A stretch of 64,000 nucleotides of DNA from Owenia fusiformis (GCA_903813345.2 CAIIXF020000007.1:22555564-22619563), one strand, 5' to 3'. Numbered from the stretch's first letter, positions 39,201-50,006 are shown. A program made the numbers and translations. The notes: generated by a model from the letters alone, not told the origin.

Positions 39201-39832
39201 ATCAAAAATAATTGTTTTGTAGCCTAAAATTAAAAGTTTAATGGTTACTATGGTCAAACTGTCCATTTTGCTCAGACCAGGGCAGCAAATACTGGGATTT
39301 AGTTTAGACTGCCAAGAGTAAATATAATTCATATTGTTTTAGACACAACCAACAGGTTTTATGAGCCACCATCAGCCGAAGATGAGATGGTTCCACCTCT
39401 GGAGCTTTGCATAAGAACCAAGTAAGATAATGTTTATAAGATATTATATGTGCTCTCTTTTGTATTTTAATACATGGGTTTGCTTGCTATCTTGGGATTC
39501 TATGCTGTTTTTTCCACTGGTGTATGTACATATTTGAATTAAATTTTTACCTATTGTGATTTACAACTAAATGAGTACCTATTTTGATTATTGACTATGA
39601 TTACCTTTCATGATTATTTACTAAATGACTACCTTTCATGATTATTGACTAAATGACTTCCTATTGTGATTATTGACTAAATGATTACCTTTCGTGATTA
39701 TTGACTAAATGACTTCCTATTGTGATTATTTACTAAATGACTACCTATTGTGATCATTGACTGACTCTTGCTTGCATTTCCAGGTGGAAAGATGCTCAGA
39801 TAGATTGGAATGGGACAGAACCCTTTCTATAA
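30234..39832 (+). CDS. MINDY4: MINDY4 (FAM188B) deubiquitinase
   Basis: MINDY proteins are cysteine peptidases that trim K48-linked ubiquitin chains. Twelve coding exons: 30234-30296, 31879-31998, 32580-32715, 32852-33012, 33241-33323, 33788-34291, 34960-35689, 36016-36165, 37249-37367, 38027-38088, 39343-39421 and 39784-39832. Phases agree throughout and give 751 residues, close to the human length. The N-terminus is a LisH-like helix ([15 protein letters not shown] then GFKQTLAML). A long Ser/Pro/charged linker follows, then the catalytic domain: Gln and Cys in [12 protein letters not shown], and the likely catalytic His in [11 protein letters not shown]. The end is [10 protein letters not shown] and a Trp-rich tail ([16 protein letters not shown]). 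The start has an in-frame ATG with the purine context GCCATGG. Introns 3 and 8 end in unusual splice-site arrays. Confidence 0.95.
30349..30495. repeat. Two adjacent short palindromes in MINDY4 intron 1
   Basis: The first (30349-30430) has ends TTACCCCCAT/ATGAGGGTAA and an inner GTGGGGTTG/CAACCCCAC stem. The second (30438-30494) pairs GTTAGACCTTATC with GATAAGTTAGAC, and GTGCCAGGAC with GTCCTGGCAC. Both look like tiny MITEs. Confidence 0.7.
30553..31369. mobile_element. 817 bp foldback element in MINDY4 intron 1
   Basis: Arms of roughly 220 bp are inverted: GATAGACTTTATCTTGTTCC at the left against GGAACGAGATAAAGATAG at the right. Inner matches are TTTCTTACCTCTATCGA with TCGATAGAGGTAAGAAA, and GCAGTAATATACACT with AGTGTATATTACTGC. 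The centre has no coding frame. Confidence 0.8.
31396..31640 (+). repeat. tRNA-derived SINE-like insertion
   Basis: Box A-like TGGCTCGAGTGATTGGG and a perfect box B-like GGTTCGATTCC lie in a ~72 bp tRNA-shaped head (31404-31475) whose ends CCCAT/ATGGG can pair. The anticodon stem is degenerate. The body to about 31640 is less certain. Located in MINDY4 intron 1. Confidence 0.6.
32741..32890 (+). repeat. 37 bp tandem array of 3' splice site plus exon start
   Basis: AATACCAT preceded by TTTTCAG or TTTTTAG occurs at 32741, 32778, 32815 and 32852, spaced exactly 37 bp. The last is the real start of MINDY4 exon 4; the other three lie in intron 3. Each unit repeats the acceptor and about 25 bp of exon. 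The unit length is not a multiple of three, and splicing to 32778 or 32815 meets a stop within a few codons. Confidence 0.9.
36305..37278 (+). repeat. ~105 bp tandem array repeating intron end and 30 bp of exon
   Basis: Nine copies of a unit ending ATCTTGTATTTTTAG, followed by GTTGGGACCAATTTGAAAGT and CCAAAGAAT, start their exon-like part at 36401, 36505, 36611, 36716, 36821, 36926, 37031, 37143 and 37249. The last is the true MINDY4 exon (ten codons, [10 protein letters not shown], are repeated). Copies are over 90% alike. The minus strand is open through the array by chance of the 105 bp period. Confidence 0.92.
39027..39325. repeat. MITE with ~20 bp terminal inverted repeats
   Basis: Ends TTTACTTTAACTCTTAGCAG and GACTGCCAAGAGTAAAT are inverted. 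The left half holds two direct copies of GTCTGCC(A/G)ACGAG(T/A)TATCTCGT; the second contains the 14 bp palindrome ACGAGATATCTCGT. Located in MINDY4 intron 10. Confidence 0.75.
39540..39768. repeat. ~35 bp minisatellite in last MINDY4 intron
   Basis: About six copies of TGATTATTGACTAAATGACT with CCTATTG or CCTTTCA between them. Confidence 0.8.
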
Positions 39833-41659
39833 TGAATGTTAACAGTAGCTGCCACTAATTGCCACTGCTGCTTCAGCTAACAAAACCAGTATCCTTGAGC
39901 AGATATAACATACGGACTGTGCTATAAAACTGAATTCTGAATAGCTATTGGCAAAGTTGCATACAGTTATGTGTGAAATTCTATATTATTTATTAGTATT
40001 TGTATAGACAAACAAGGCTCTCTTTAAGCACTTGGTAAATATCAGTCTTAAATGTCATGAATGGTGAATGAAATACCCATTGGATTATTCGGCTTACATT
40101 TATTGAAATTATTTCAGAAAAGAACATCTGCTATTCTCCTCTATGAGAAGAAGTATATTGTCAAAAGCTATGGCACAGCCTCTAGTGGAAACAGGGGTTT
40201 CCTTGTTTAGGGATAAAAAGTGTAAAATGTTGAAAGCAATATTTTGAAAAAGCATGCAAATGTTTCACTTCCAGTTCAACTTTTGTTTTCTGAAATGGGA
40301 ATTGAGATAGAGGCTTATCTGATCAAACAATATTTTGATGATTTTAAGATATGGAAATATCAATTGAAATTCATTAAAAGGATGACTTCTCCTTTCAGTT
40401 GCATTGACAGATAACCTTAAAAATCAAAGGATTATCATCAAGTAAAGTCTAAACTTACTTTCAACTTTATACCGTCTACTAGCCCCTTATAAAGAGTTAT
40501 ATGAATAAAGACACTCTACTATACCTTGCATTGGGTGTTCATTAGCAGCCCTTTTGGCATATTAGTAATGATTGTTATTTGTTTTTATTTGTCTGATCCT
40601 TATCAATGGTTTATCGGATGACGTTAGATGTTAATAAGGTACTTTCAAAAATATACTAAACAATACAATTGGACAAACAGAGTATCTTATGCATATAGGA
40701 GTTAGGTATAGTGAGTAGAGTGAAAGAGTTCATAAAATGAGTATGGCCAAGTATAACACCATGTGAATTGACTCATCAAAGTATATTATATAAGTCTAAC
40801 AATTTTCTAATTAATTTATATGTGCAGTATTGTAAAAAAAATTATCTCTTAAAAAATAAAGTAGAAATTCAAACGCTAGAATTTTTGGAGTAATTTTTAT
40901 TTGAATTTTTTGGCTTGTACATTTTAGATCGGACATTTAATCTGATGAATGGATGATCATTAAAATGATCACTGGTCCATAGCATGACGTTTAGTATCAT
41001 CCAAGATGGTAGACAAATATTCAATATGTTCAAATGTTTTTCTATGAATAAAAAAATGAATTAAAAAAAATAAACCTGTAAAATCTGCATTCCAAATAGT
41101 TGTGATATAAACTAACGAAGAACCATTGAAATAACTAGAGTACAAAGAAATGCTCATACGTCTCCAAAATTGGAGAAAATAAAGAAAGTAGTACTTTTGA
41201 AATTGTATATTATTTCATATTGAAAATATTTCTGCAACGATGTTGTAATTGACTTCTCTCTAGCATGTCTTAAGTGATAGGAAACAATCAATATGGTTAA
41301 TATAATATTGTAGATATGTCTGCAAAGATTGAACCTTATGAATATAATATCTGATTGTGGAAACGCCGTCAACACCTCCCACTCACTATTCAAACTGAGT
41401 AAAACCGACTGTATTATGGTAAAACGAGTCGTCACTTTGAAACAACACGCAAATCATTGTGTGAGAATATATTTCATGAAAAATAATTAATATCTAAAAC
41501 TACATATTATATTATAAATGACTTTTTCAAATTAATTTATTGCCTTGGGAAATGTTTACGTCAATTAATAACATTGCTTCCCATTATTAATAATAACATT
41601 GCTTCCCATTATTAAAAACAGTAATTAGAGCAGTTAGAATAGTTATGGAATAAGTTTGA
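39833..41659. other. MINDY4 3' UTR and convergent intergenic region
   Basis: MINDY4 (+) and the GalNAc-transferase (-) converge here. AATAAA-type signals occur near 40503 and 40855, either of which could end the MINDY4 transcript. No coding region recognised. A 24 bp direct repeat (AATAACATTGCTTCCCATTA) lies at about 41568-41615. Confidence 0.5.
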
Positions 41660-43453
41660 CTATTCAAAACCCGATTGGTGATTTTTGTTTCTTTCATTCC
41701 AAATTGCATAATTCATTTTGTGAGAAAACACCCAATATTGATATTTATACGAAGTTTGAAATTTTTTGCATGGTTCAAAATCCACCACTTGGGCTTTGTC
41801 ATGGTCTGTGATATGGCACATACACCCGATGATGTTATTGGAGAACTGCTGCATAAAGCGTCCAATGAGACCTTTGGATCGATTGTCAATTGGCATAGTG
41901 TTGGGTACAGTTGTGTTAAACACCCATGTTTGGTTCTTTGGTATACCCTGTGTTGTAGTTATACACTGGGTGACTTTCACGTAAGGTGTTGTGTCATTTG
42001 GTCGCTGGTAAACTGTTAGGCATTTCTCATTCAGTATCAAATTACCGGTTTTGGTCAAAGAAAATAACTGATTCGCATACACTTGACAATCTTGCATTTG
42101 CATTTTGTCTTTGTCAGGAACGAAGGTCATGCAAGCACCAGTTCCAAAGTTTTTTAGTTGGCCAAAATAAATCGATTGGTTTGCTGGAATTATCATTTCT
42201 GGTATAACCTTATTGAGGTACCATTTGAAGTCTTTGCATTTTAGGGTTTGCTTCAGTTGGATCCTTTGTTGCAATGTCTTATTTTCTTCCTTTGAGAGGG
42301 GAACATACTTCCCAATAGCAGCATAGAAATGAGGTCTATATTCACCCATCCAAACTTCAGCCGCCCTTTGGAGATTTTTCTGAATTATATTGCCACCATT
42401 TTCTTTTCCGTGTTTATCTGGGAAGGAATATGGTAAATATGAACGGAAAACATGTGCTATTCTTGAACATGGAATTATATACACCCCTTCTCCACACATC
42501 CAAGCCCGGAAGGATATTTCGAGATTTTCACCTCCCCAAATACGCATGCCTTCATCGAAACCCCCAAAAGAGAAGAAATAGCTCCGAGAAACTGCAAAAG
42601 CGAACCCAATCAATGTTGGACTTCTGATAGGGTCAATGCTTGAAGTTCTTCTCTTTGTTTCATGTTCTGGTAAAAATTTCCACACGTATTCTAGTTTCCA
42701 ATCGAAGCCACCGTGAACGGTAGAACTCCACGTCCTATATTTGATGGTCTTTGGATCAATATCGTCTGCTGTTGGTACAGCTATACTTGTGGGCATGCGC
42801 GTCAGTGAATCAAGCAATGGTACCAACCAATAGTCCAAACACTCAATGTGAGCATCTAGAAACACTAGTACACCACCGGTTGCTGCTCTAGCGCCAGTCA
42901 TCCGTGCAACCATAAGTCCACCACGTGACTTTTGTCGGATTATTTTGATCTTCGGGAAATCTTTGGCGAAATTATCCAATGGACGCTTTAGGTAGTCCCT
43001 TGAGCTGAAGTCATCCACGAGAATAATTTCCTTGAGAAGATGACTTGGTGTTCTTTTTAGAATACTGTAGAGTGATCGGATCAACATCGACCAGACCTCG
43101 TTGTAAAAGGGCATGATTATGCTAACGCTTTGGAAAGACACCCCCATTCTTTGAGAAAAAGTCCTACAAAGTTTATCTCTCGTGTCAGGTAGGGGTCTGT
43201 CCAATGCAGTGCTATGACTAGCTGAAGTGTTGAGATAATCCTCGGAAAAACCACGTGACTCATTGATGGGAAATCCCAAATTACTCATCTTTTCTAAGTT
43301 CCAATTAAGGCGAACTTCACGCATGTATATTGGCACTAGATCCATAGCCAGATAGACACAGCCAGCTGTGACAATGATCAACATTACTAAGCATGGCTTA
43401 ATCCAAGACGGCGAAGGTATTAGACCTATGCCCCTCTTGAAAATCAATCCCAT
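41660..43453 (-). CDS. Polypeptide GalNAc-transferase (GT27), intronless
   Basis: A single 597-residue reading frame. A type II Golgi anchor lies near residues 20-40 after a short cytoplasmic tail with KRG. The GT27 catalytic domain follows: SIIMPFYNE, then EIILVDDFSS, then the metal-binding DXH in FLDAHIEC, and the second-half motif WGGENLEISFRAWMCG. The C-terminal ricin-type lectin domain starts about residue 425 (IYFGQL); its three CLD positions read CMT, CLT and CMC, so sugar binding may be weak or altered. The enzyme would start mucin-type O-glycosylation by moving GalNAc from UDP-GalNAc to Ser/Thr in the Golgi. The intronless state and the similar neighbour at 44115-46385 suggest a retrocopy followed by tandem duplication. 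Confidence 0.93.
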   Translation of the reverse strand: MGLIFKRGIGLIPSPSWIKPCLVMLIIVTAGCVYLAMDLVPIYMREVRLNWNLEKMSNLGFPINESRGFSEDYLNTSASHSTALDRPLPDTRDKLCRTFSQRMGVSFQSVSIIMPFYNEVWSMLIRSLYSILKRTPSHLLKEIILVDDFSSRDYLKRPLDNFAKDFPKIKIIRQKSRGGLMVARMTGARAATGGVLVFLDAHIECLDYWLVPLLDSLTRMPTSIAVPTADDIDPKTIKYRTWSSTVHGGFDWKLEYVWKFLPEHETKRRTSSIDPIRSPTLIGFAFAVSRSYFFSFGGFDEGMRIWGGENLEISFRAWMCGEGVYIIPCSRIAHVFRSYLPYSFPDKHGKENGGNIIQKNLQRAAEVWMGEYRPHFYAAIGKYVPLSKEENKTLQQRIQLKQTLKCKDFKWYLNKVIPEMIIPANQSIYFGQLKNFGTGACMTFVPDKDKMQMQDCQVYANQLFSLTKTGNLILNEKCLTVYQRPNDTTPYVKVTQCITTTQGIPKNQTWVFNTTVPNTMPIDNRSKGLIGRFMQQFSNNIIGCMCHITDHDKAQVVDFEPCKKFQTSYKYQYWVFSHKMNYAIWNERNKNHQSGFE

Positions 43454-44114
43454 TCTCGTATTTGAATATTTGTTTATAGTTTTGTGATTTAATGTCTTTT
43501 AATAGTTACGTTTATTTTAATTTTATTTTATATTGTAAACAAATATGCTGAAGCACGATTTTTGTGTCACATAAAAATCATGTTCATACTTTATAAATTG
43601 GTGCATTAGATTTTAAAATATGCCCAAAGTTCATCATATTTTAAAATAATTCTATAGGAAGAATCCTCTCGTGCAATCCAGTTTGTGCATAATACCAGCA
43701 TTCATTTTAAACTCAAATAAATGCCATGTTTATCGCTATATGAATCAACAAGTCCTGTCTACACGTTTTGTAAATCTTCTTTAAATATTTAAATACTCAA
43801 TCCCATTTCTATTCACAGATATGGAATAATTATGTGCTTTCTATAGATCTCACTAAAACTCTGAGTTATTTTTTGATTACAGGCGGGTCACATGCAAATT
43901 AGAGAAATGTTGGCAGTTAAATTGAAAGGTTTAAATTATGCCTATAGGAATATATTAACTGTGTGAATTTGTAATTAAAGTACATTATAACTTTTACTTC
44001 AGGCGTATAAAATACTTTGATTGAAATGACACAAAATTGGATCAAAATGAAAATGATATTTTCAACCTTTTCTAGAATGGAAGAAAAATCGTCCCAATAT
44101 CACAATGCAAACTA
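43454..44114. other. Spacer between the two GalNAc-transferases
   Basis: AT-rich, no recognisable gene. It should hold the promoter of the 41660-43453 gene and the 3' UTR of the 44115-46385 gene, both minus strand. Confidence 0.5.
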
Positions 44115-46385
44115 TCAAGTGTCAGGCACTTTTTCAAATACCCATTTCTGTTTAAGTTCATTTTCATCACACTTCGCAAATTGGACAGTTTTTTGCTCGC
44201 CGTTGCCTAGTAACATGAGGCATCTTCCTCGTTTTTGAAGTTTAAGTTGTTGATAATGTGTGTAGTTCCACATGAGACCTTTGTTGTTGATGATGCGAGG
44301 GCATTTTAAAGTTTTCAATTCACTCTTTTTACCTGCAAGGCAATATGCCCCCACGCGGAGTGATTTATCTCTATCTAGATGTAATACTTTGAGGTAATTC
44401 GGCTGCTTACTGCATGGCACGATAGAAAGTGTTCCATCATCAAGAACTGAGACACAGTCTCTATTCTGTTTTACTTTTAGAGAATTGGCTAACATGCCGA
44501 ATTCGATAGCTTCTTTTGGTCTCTTCATATGTTCATGTGATATCTGTTGAATATTCATGTTCTGTTTAAAATTTAGTTTAAATCCAAACATGTATTTTTG
44601 GTCTTCCCTTGCTGGGTCACAAAGCTGTGTTTTAAATGTTTCATTTCTAGAGGTTAAGCATTGGTCATTGTGTCTTAATTTGATATGTCTAGAGCTCTCA
44701 ACAAATTCCCATACGTTATGTTCCTCTCTGCACAACCTCTGATACTTTACCCCGTTTAAAGTAGGAACGATGCAACCTTCTCCAAAACGGAATTTCCCGT
44801 CTGATGTTATGGCGAATATTCTGTCCGCAGCGCCTTGCAACCAACAGGTTGTTCTTGTCAAATGTCCTTCTTCAGATGGTCTGGCAATACACTCTTTACT
44901 CCCTTCGTGTGTCATTTGACCAAACTGCATGGCATCACTTGGAGGAATTTCCACCTCCGGGGCGATATTTTTCAAGAACCAGTCAAATGATTTACACTTT
45001 AAATCTCGTCGAAGTTTTTTACGTTCTTCTAACGACTCATAATCAATAGGTATGAGTTTCGATTGGGTTGCGTAGTAATATTTCTTGTAGTCGTCCATCC
45101 ATACTTCTGCAACACGGATCATATTGCGCTGTATCACACGGGCTGAATCCCCTGGAAAGCTATATGGAAGTTTAGGCTTGAACAAGTGAGCCACTCTGCA
45201 GCATGGTAGTATTTCTATAGATCCTCCACACATCCAAATTCTGAATGAATGTTCAACATTTTCGCCTCCCCAAATGTCCATCTTTTCATCGTATGCACCA
45301 ATTTCGAAGAAATAGTCCCGATTTATTCCGAATGCGCAGCCGACCATTGCTGGTGTGAGTATTGGCGCAAGTTTGTTATCTCGTCTGCTTATTTCTTCAT
45401 CTGATAAACGACGCCAGTTGTATATGAGATCCCAACCAAACGTCCCAGTATCAACCCCACTCGCACCAATATAGTCCATATCTTTATGCGCTATCCCCTC
45501 CATCAGGGGTATGATGACTGTATCCCTCTTTTCCTTTATTCTCTGAAGAAGTGGCTCGATCCACATATGATTCACCTCACAATGCGAGTCCATAAAAAAC
45601 AGCACCTGGCCCGTTGCAGCCTTGGCGCCTTCCAGACGTGCACGGATGAGGCCTTGGCGAGACTTAGGACGAATAACTCGTACCTTAGGGAGGTGCTCTA
45701 CGTAATCATTAAGCGGCTCTAGTAGCCAGTCGTATGTACTAGCATCATCAACTAGAAGTACCTCTTGGAGTAACGACCGAGGTGTTCTTACTAAAACGCT
45801 ATGAACTGTCCTCAAGAGGGTAGATCTGGCTTCATTGTGGAACGGTATGATAACGCTCACTGTTGGCAGATCAGTAACATCGTACATCAGTTTCTTACAA
45901 TCACCGGGTCTACTATCCGGAACGGGTCGTAAATTACCTGCCTCATCACTCGCTGTTGTATTAAAAGAATGAAATCCCTCCGTTGGCATCCACAAAATTC
46001 GTTTCCAATCTGGACCTCCATCGCGTTCCTGTATGTTCACGTCATTTTCGGTAATGCTTTCCCCCGCACCCCAATCTACTTGCCCGGCTAATGGTCCATC
46101 GTGTGTCCGATCCGAACCCAGGAGACGCAAATGTCCGATATTTGTCATGTGTTCGCTATCTTTGAGATCATCTTCGATGTCTTCTTTTGCCCAATTAAAG
46201 TCCTTTATAATCCGATGGGAATCGTACTTCCCTGTGAACTTTATGTAAAGTTGAATGTTGAACAAAGTTGTAGCAAAAATTAAGGCTAAGAATAATGAGA
46301 ATTCAGGTTTCATTTTGAGTTGTTTAAAATGTTTAATAAACATGAATGTGAGTAATAAAATGATCATGACAACAATTGTGATCAT
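44115..46385 (-). CDS. Polypeptide GalNAc-transferase with two lectin-like domains, intronless
   Basis: A single frame of 756 residues, about 150 longer than usual family members. Two hydrophobic runs lie at residues 2-16 and 29-47; Met25 (46313) just before the second could be the real start and would give a normal type II protein. The catalytic part has VSVIIPFHNEARSTLLRTVH, LLVDDAST, DXH as MDSHCEV, and WGGENVEHSFRIWMCGG. A ricin-type lectin follows (from about 490, MQFGQM). A second, similar block starts around 630 (IEFGML, then CVSVLDDGTLSIVPC) and ends QKWVFEKV. CLD motifs are replaced by CIA, CIV, CLT, CVS, CLA and CLM. The duplicated lectin tail is unusual for GT27. A Golgi role in O-glycosylation is inferred from the family. 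Confidence 0.92.
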   Translation of the reverse strand: MITIVVMIILLLTFMFIKHFKQLKMKPEFSLFLALIFATTLFNIQLYIKFTGKYDSHRIIKDFNWAKEDIEDDLKDSEHMTNIGHLRLLGSDRTHDGPLAGQVDWGAGESITENDVNIQERDGGPDWKRILWMPTEGFHSFNTTASDEAGNLRPVPDSRPGDCKKLMYDVTDLPTVSVIIPFHNEARSTLLRTVHSVLVRTPRSLLQEVLLVDDASTYDWLLEPLNDYVEHLPKVRVIRPKSRQGLIRARLEGAKAATGQVLFFMDSHCEVNHMWIEPLLQRIKEKRDTVIIPLMEGIAHKDMDYIGASGVDTGTFGWDLIYNWRRLSDEEISRRDNKLAPILTPAMVGCAFGINRDYFFEIGAYDEKMDIWGGENVEHSFRIWMCGGSIEILPCCRVAHLFKPKLPYSFPGDSARVIQRNMIRVAEVWMDDYKKYYYATQSKLIPIDYESLEERKKLRRDLKCKSFDWFLKNIAPEVEIPPSDAMQFGQMTHEGSKECIARPSEEGHLTRTTCWLQGAADRIFAITSDGKFRFGEGCIVPTLNGVKYQRLCREEHNVWEFVESSRHIKLRHNDQCLTSRNETFKTQLCDPAREDQKYMFGFKLNFKQNMNIQQISHEHMKRPKEAIEFGMLANSLKVKQNRDCVSVLDDGTLSIVPCSKQPNYLKVLHLDRDKSLRVGAYCLAGKKSELKTLKCPRIINNKGLMWNYTHYQQLKLQKRGRCLMLLGNGEQKTVQFAKCDENELKQKWVFEKVPDT

Positions 46386-47284
46386 TGTGTACTCGAATAT
46401 TAAAATTTAGTTTTAGTATTCCAATCATGTCGCATTTTATTGCCAGGAGCGTGATTGTACAACTGATACTTGATTATGATTAATATACTTTAATAATTTC
46501 CCTTTACAACGCACAAGTTTAATTTCGAACTTATGGAAAAGACGGTATAAGAACGGTAATAAATCAGGGATGGACTCACTTTATTTTGGCATAGTCATAC
46601 ATGTGACTATTACTAGGGTTGCTGCGTTTGTTCTTCTCGATGAAGATGTCCCTCTTCTTCGGTTATAACTGAGGTCTAAAGAAAGCTTACGTGCCCTGTG
46701 CCCACTGTAGCTGGTATGCTTCGAGCAGGTGTAAGTCCGACCACCTATAAGGTGCCAAATAAATCACATGTATTGCATTTTCTAATGTCTCTAAGGACTT
46801 CTGTAAAATAACGTGCATGGGACATAGACCACCCTCAGTATTACTATTAGTTTCGGTGCAAGCGCATGTCAAATGTTATACAGTTTATGACCTATCCCGG
46901 AGAAATTGACTTTTTATTATTCATTATTTATATTACGACACTGTCAGACTCATGTATGCTGAAAACCCAGGCCTCTTCCTTCTTATTTGCCCACTAGGGT
47001 AGAGTCCTCAATACGTAAAATTAATCACGTCTCCGTCATACCTTTTCCGGTTTTTATATAATACTATATCAAATGAATTATTTGGCCTTTACGATATTGT
47101 ATTTCCTCTTCATTTAAAGAGGGCAGCACTACTCCATACATATATCCATTCGATTTATAGCTGAAATTATTACTATCCACCTTTTACTATTTACCTTAAA
47201 ACTGTTGATGATATTCTTCGATAATATCATCATGTTTGATTTACAAATTATTGTTTAATTATTAAATATCCTTCATCGGTTTTA

Positions 47285-47545
47285 CCAAAAGTGGTGACAT
47301 ATTTATATAGTCTCTAACTTTTTGTGGACTGTGCTCGGCGTTCGGCGTCTGTAGCAAATGACAGGTGGTGACATTTTGCATTTTATGCCTAGTTGTTTAT
47401 GTCACCACCAGAAGGCTATTGTTATGGTCTCCAACATATTTGTGAATGGTGTTCGGCAGTTGGTGTTCGGCGGTTGATGTACGGCGTTCAGCGTCTGTAA
47501 GAAATGGCAAGTGGTGACATCTTGCATGTTGATGCCATGTCTTGA
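47285..47545. repeat. Dispersed GTGGTGACAT repeat, two tandem copies
   Basis: Two units share GTCTC(T/C)AAC, GTGTTCGGC-like tracts, CGTCTGTA and GTGGTGACAT.TTGCAT. Single related pieces are seen near 1940-1990, 9655-9690, 34320-34400, 28600-28645 (inverted) and 52085-52190. Confidence 0.65.
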
Positions 47546-48807
47546 AACTATTAGACATTTTATTATTTTCACATAAAAATCACCATTCTTCTATGCATGA
47601 AATTTCAGGACTATGAGCAATAAATTTAACTTCCATAGATAATTTTAAGTTAAATTAGTTTTGTGAATGTCTTGAAAGGCTGAAACTCTTCAGTCAATCT
47701 TTGTTTTCAACTGTTATTCCAATTATGTTATGACTAATTTATATTTTGTCAAATACAAAGTAAATACAAGAGAGCATATTCAAGTGCTAATCACCATATA
47801 TGTCCAATCTGAACCCCTTGGCAAACACCGGCTACGGGCCTTGGATGTCAAGCCTTCACATAACTGCAATTACTCTAGATTTTTCTCTTCTCAATAGCAA
47901 TGTATTCATCATGTGTATTCTGTCAATATTTTCTGCTACTTACACGCGGGTCCAACTCGTTAGGTGTAGGCTGTAGAAAAATTTGATTTTTTTTAGAAAT
48001 ACCAGATGTTTGAAAAGCAAGGGTTTTTGTGAGGCTCATATACTGCACCGTTTTTCTTCAAACTCGTCTCACTTGTTTTCACGTATCACATTTTTTGTTT
48101 TTGTCTGTCTCTGTCCATTTTTCTATAGCTTTATTTAAATGGATGTGAAAATTCAATATTAGAACTACGCAATGAGACCTTCATAGCGTTAGTTCCTGCT
48201 ATAAGGTGATAGGAGATCTGTCAGTCAGTTTTTTTTCTCAAAAACAGCTTGTCTGTGTGTCAGGCAGTCAGGTTTATTGATTTGTTGCATTATTCTCTGT
48301 TTCCAAAATACGTTCTGTCCAAAGTTTTGGAGGGATAAACAACGCATCAGTGATAGGCAATAAGGCTACTCGTGAAAACTGTTTCAAGGCTATGAACAAA
48401 AATGCACATCCAACAACATGCACTAAAGGACGGTATTTGGTCAATAATGTCATGGGAAGCGATATCGATGGAACAATTCAGAAAACCATTTCGGCTTTGA
48501 AAAAACAGCTTCTTTCAGACTGAAATAAGTGACTTTTCCATTGATATTGGATATTTTGACAATCCTCGCAGAATATGCAACCGATCTCTTTCATATTTAT
48601 ATATGCCTTTGCTAATGACACCTTAAAAAATATCAGAAAATTTGGCTTTTCTGTAGCTGAGAAAATGCTTTTCAAAAGGCGACTCGCTTTATTTGGGACA
48701 CCCGATATGACCTGTCTGCAATGTCCAGTCTGTGGGTTTCTAAGCAACCGTTTTGTTTTCGTTGTTTGGTTGCAGGGTTGATATGAATAATTATTAAAAT
48801 CTGTATG

Positions 48808-48950
48808 AAAATATCTAGAACAGATTTCACCATAAATGAGTAATAATCCACTTAGGATTTCATAGTATCAATAAAATGTATCTAGAACAGATTTCACCAT
48901 AAATGAGTAATAATACATTGAATCCACTTAGGATTTCAAAGTATCATTAA
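48808..48950. repeat. Two ~70 bp direct repeats
   Basis: TATCTAGAACAGATTTCACC, ATAAATGAGTAATAAT and CCACTTAGGATTTCA occur twice in tandem. Confidence 0.8.
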
Positions 48951-49492
48951 ACATCTTGGTGCAGAAGTTGTAAACTGTAAAACAAAACACTTGTAAGTGT
49001 AAACATGTATGTCCCCATTAAATCTTAAAAAGGGTATAAATATTTACTAAACTTCGTGCGACATGTTTGCTTTTGTTGTACTTGACTAATTACATCCTGT
49101 CGAAGTAGATCACCTTGACTTCAACCAGGATGTTGATCATCTCATCATCATGGTGATACACTGATTTAATCGTATACTATGTATGTTAACTTAGCACCCT
49201 CTCAACCAGGATGTTGTGTAATCAGTCCATTATCACGTTATCTTATGAACCGAACGTTTTTCCACTCTAGGGATGTGATGTCTACATATCTATCACACCC
49301 GTGATTGCTTTATTGTGATCAATTTGCCGGGCAGCGATTGGCGCCCGGCGTGTGGTCGCGTCGTAATTCAAGGACTGGTTCGAAATTTTGGGGGATGTTT
49401 CTTGGTTTGAAAATCCAGAAATACATATCTTCTAAACATGCAAAACTTTTAAGTAGCATTATTGACTCTCTGTTGAAGAAATGCTGCAAAAA

Positions 49493-49688
49493 TAAGCTTG
49501 TATTCGCGAATGCAACTAACGTCTGTCGGCTACCGGATTAACCTTCTATTTTACTGGAAACTCATATAAATATGAAATAAGAATAGAACTTTCAACTATT
49601 CCATTCACATTTAAATGAGTTGGTCATAAAATACTAGGTTAATCCGGTAGCCGACAGGCGTTAGTTGCATTCGCGAATACAAGCTTTA
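49493..49688. repeat. 196 bp palindromic MITE, copy 1
   Basis: Terminal inverted repeats of about 50 bp (AAGCTTGTATTCGCGAATGC at the left, GCATTCGCGAATACAAGCTT at the right) enclose a core with GTCGGCTACCGGATTAACC and its inverse. A second copy lies at 51650-51832. It sits just upstream of the first BRICHOS gene. Confidence 0.88.
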
Positions 49689-49903
49689 AGGTAAGCTCAA
49701 TTGTCTTTCCGATGAGATATCTGAAAGCCATAAAACATTTCTAGAATGTTTATACATAATCTGTTTTGAGTTGTCAATCTCAAGGATCATACAGTTGTTT
49801 TGCAATCTGAAGACATTTTGGAGTGGTCATAGTAATGAATAATGGCGACCATATAAAGACGATGTTGATGAAAACAATAATCTTGAAGTGGTTAGCTAGA
49901 CGG

Positions 49904-49960
49904 CATAAAAGACGCGCATCCAAAACAAATTGCCAGATGAATATCAAGAAACGCCACTGA
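49904..49960 (+). promoter_or_regulatory. Proximal promoter of first BRICHOS gene
   Basis: CATAAAAGACGCGCATC and a downstream TTGCCAGATGA are conserved at the same distance from the start codon in the second paralogue (58217 on, with a perfect TATAAAAG). This copy has CATAAAAG in place of TATAAAAG. Confidence 0.6.
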
Positions 49961-50006
49961 AACTAAAAACCAACTACAAGAAATTGAACGATAATTTTGC
50001 ACCAGA

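Larger units (their letters stand above)
46386..49492. other. Intergenic region with repeats, no gene recognised
   Basis: No open frame here has recognisable content; the longest are under 90 codons. Repeats at 47285-47545 and 48808-48950 are listed separately. The 46400-46560 end should include the promoter of the neighbouring GalNAc-transferase. Confidence 0.5.
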
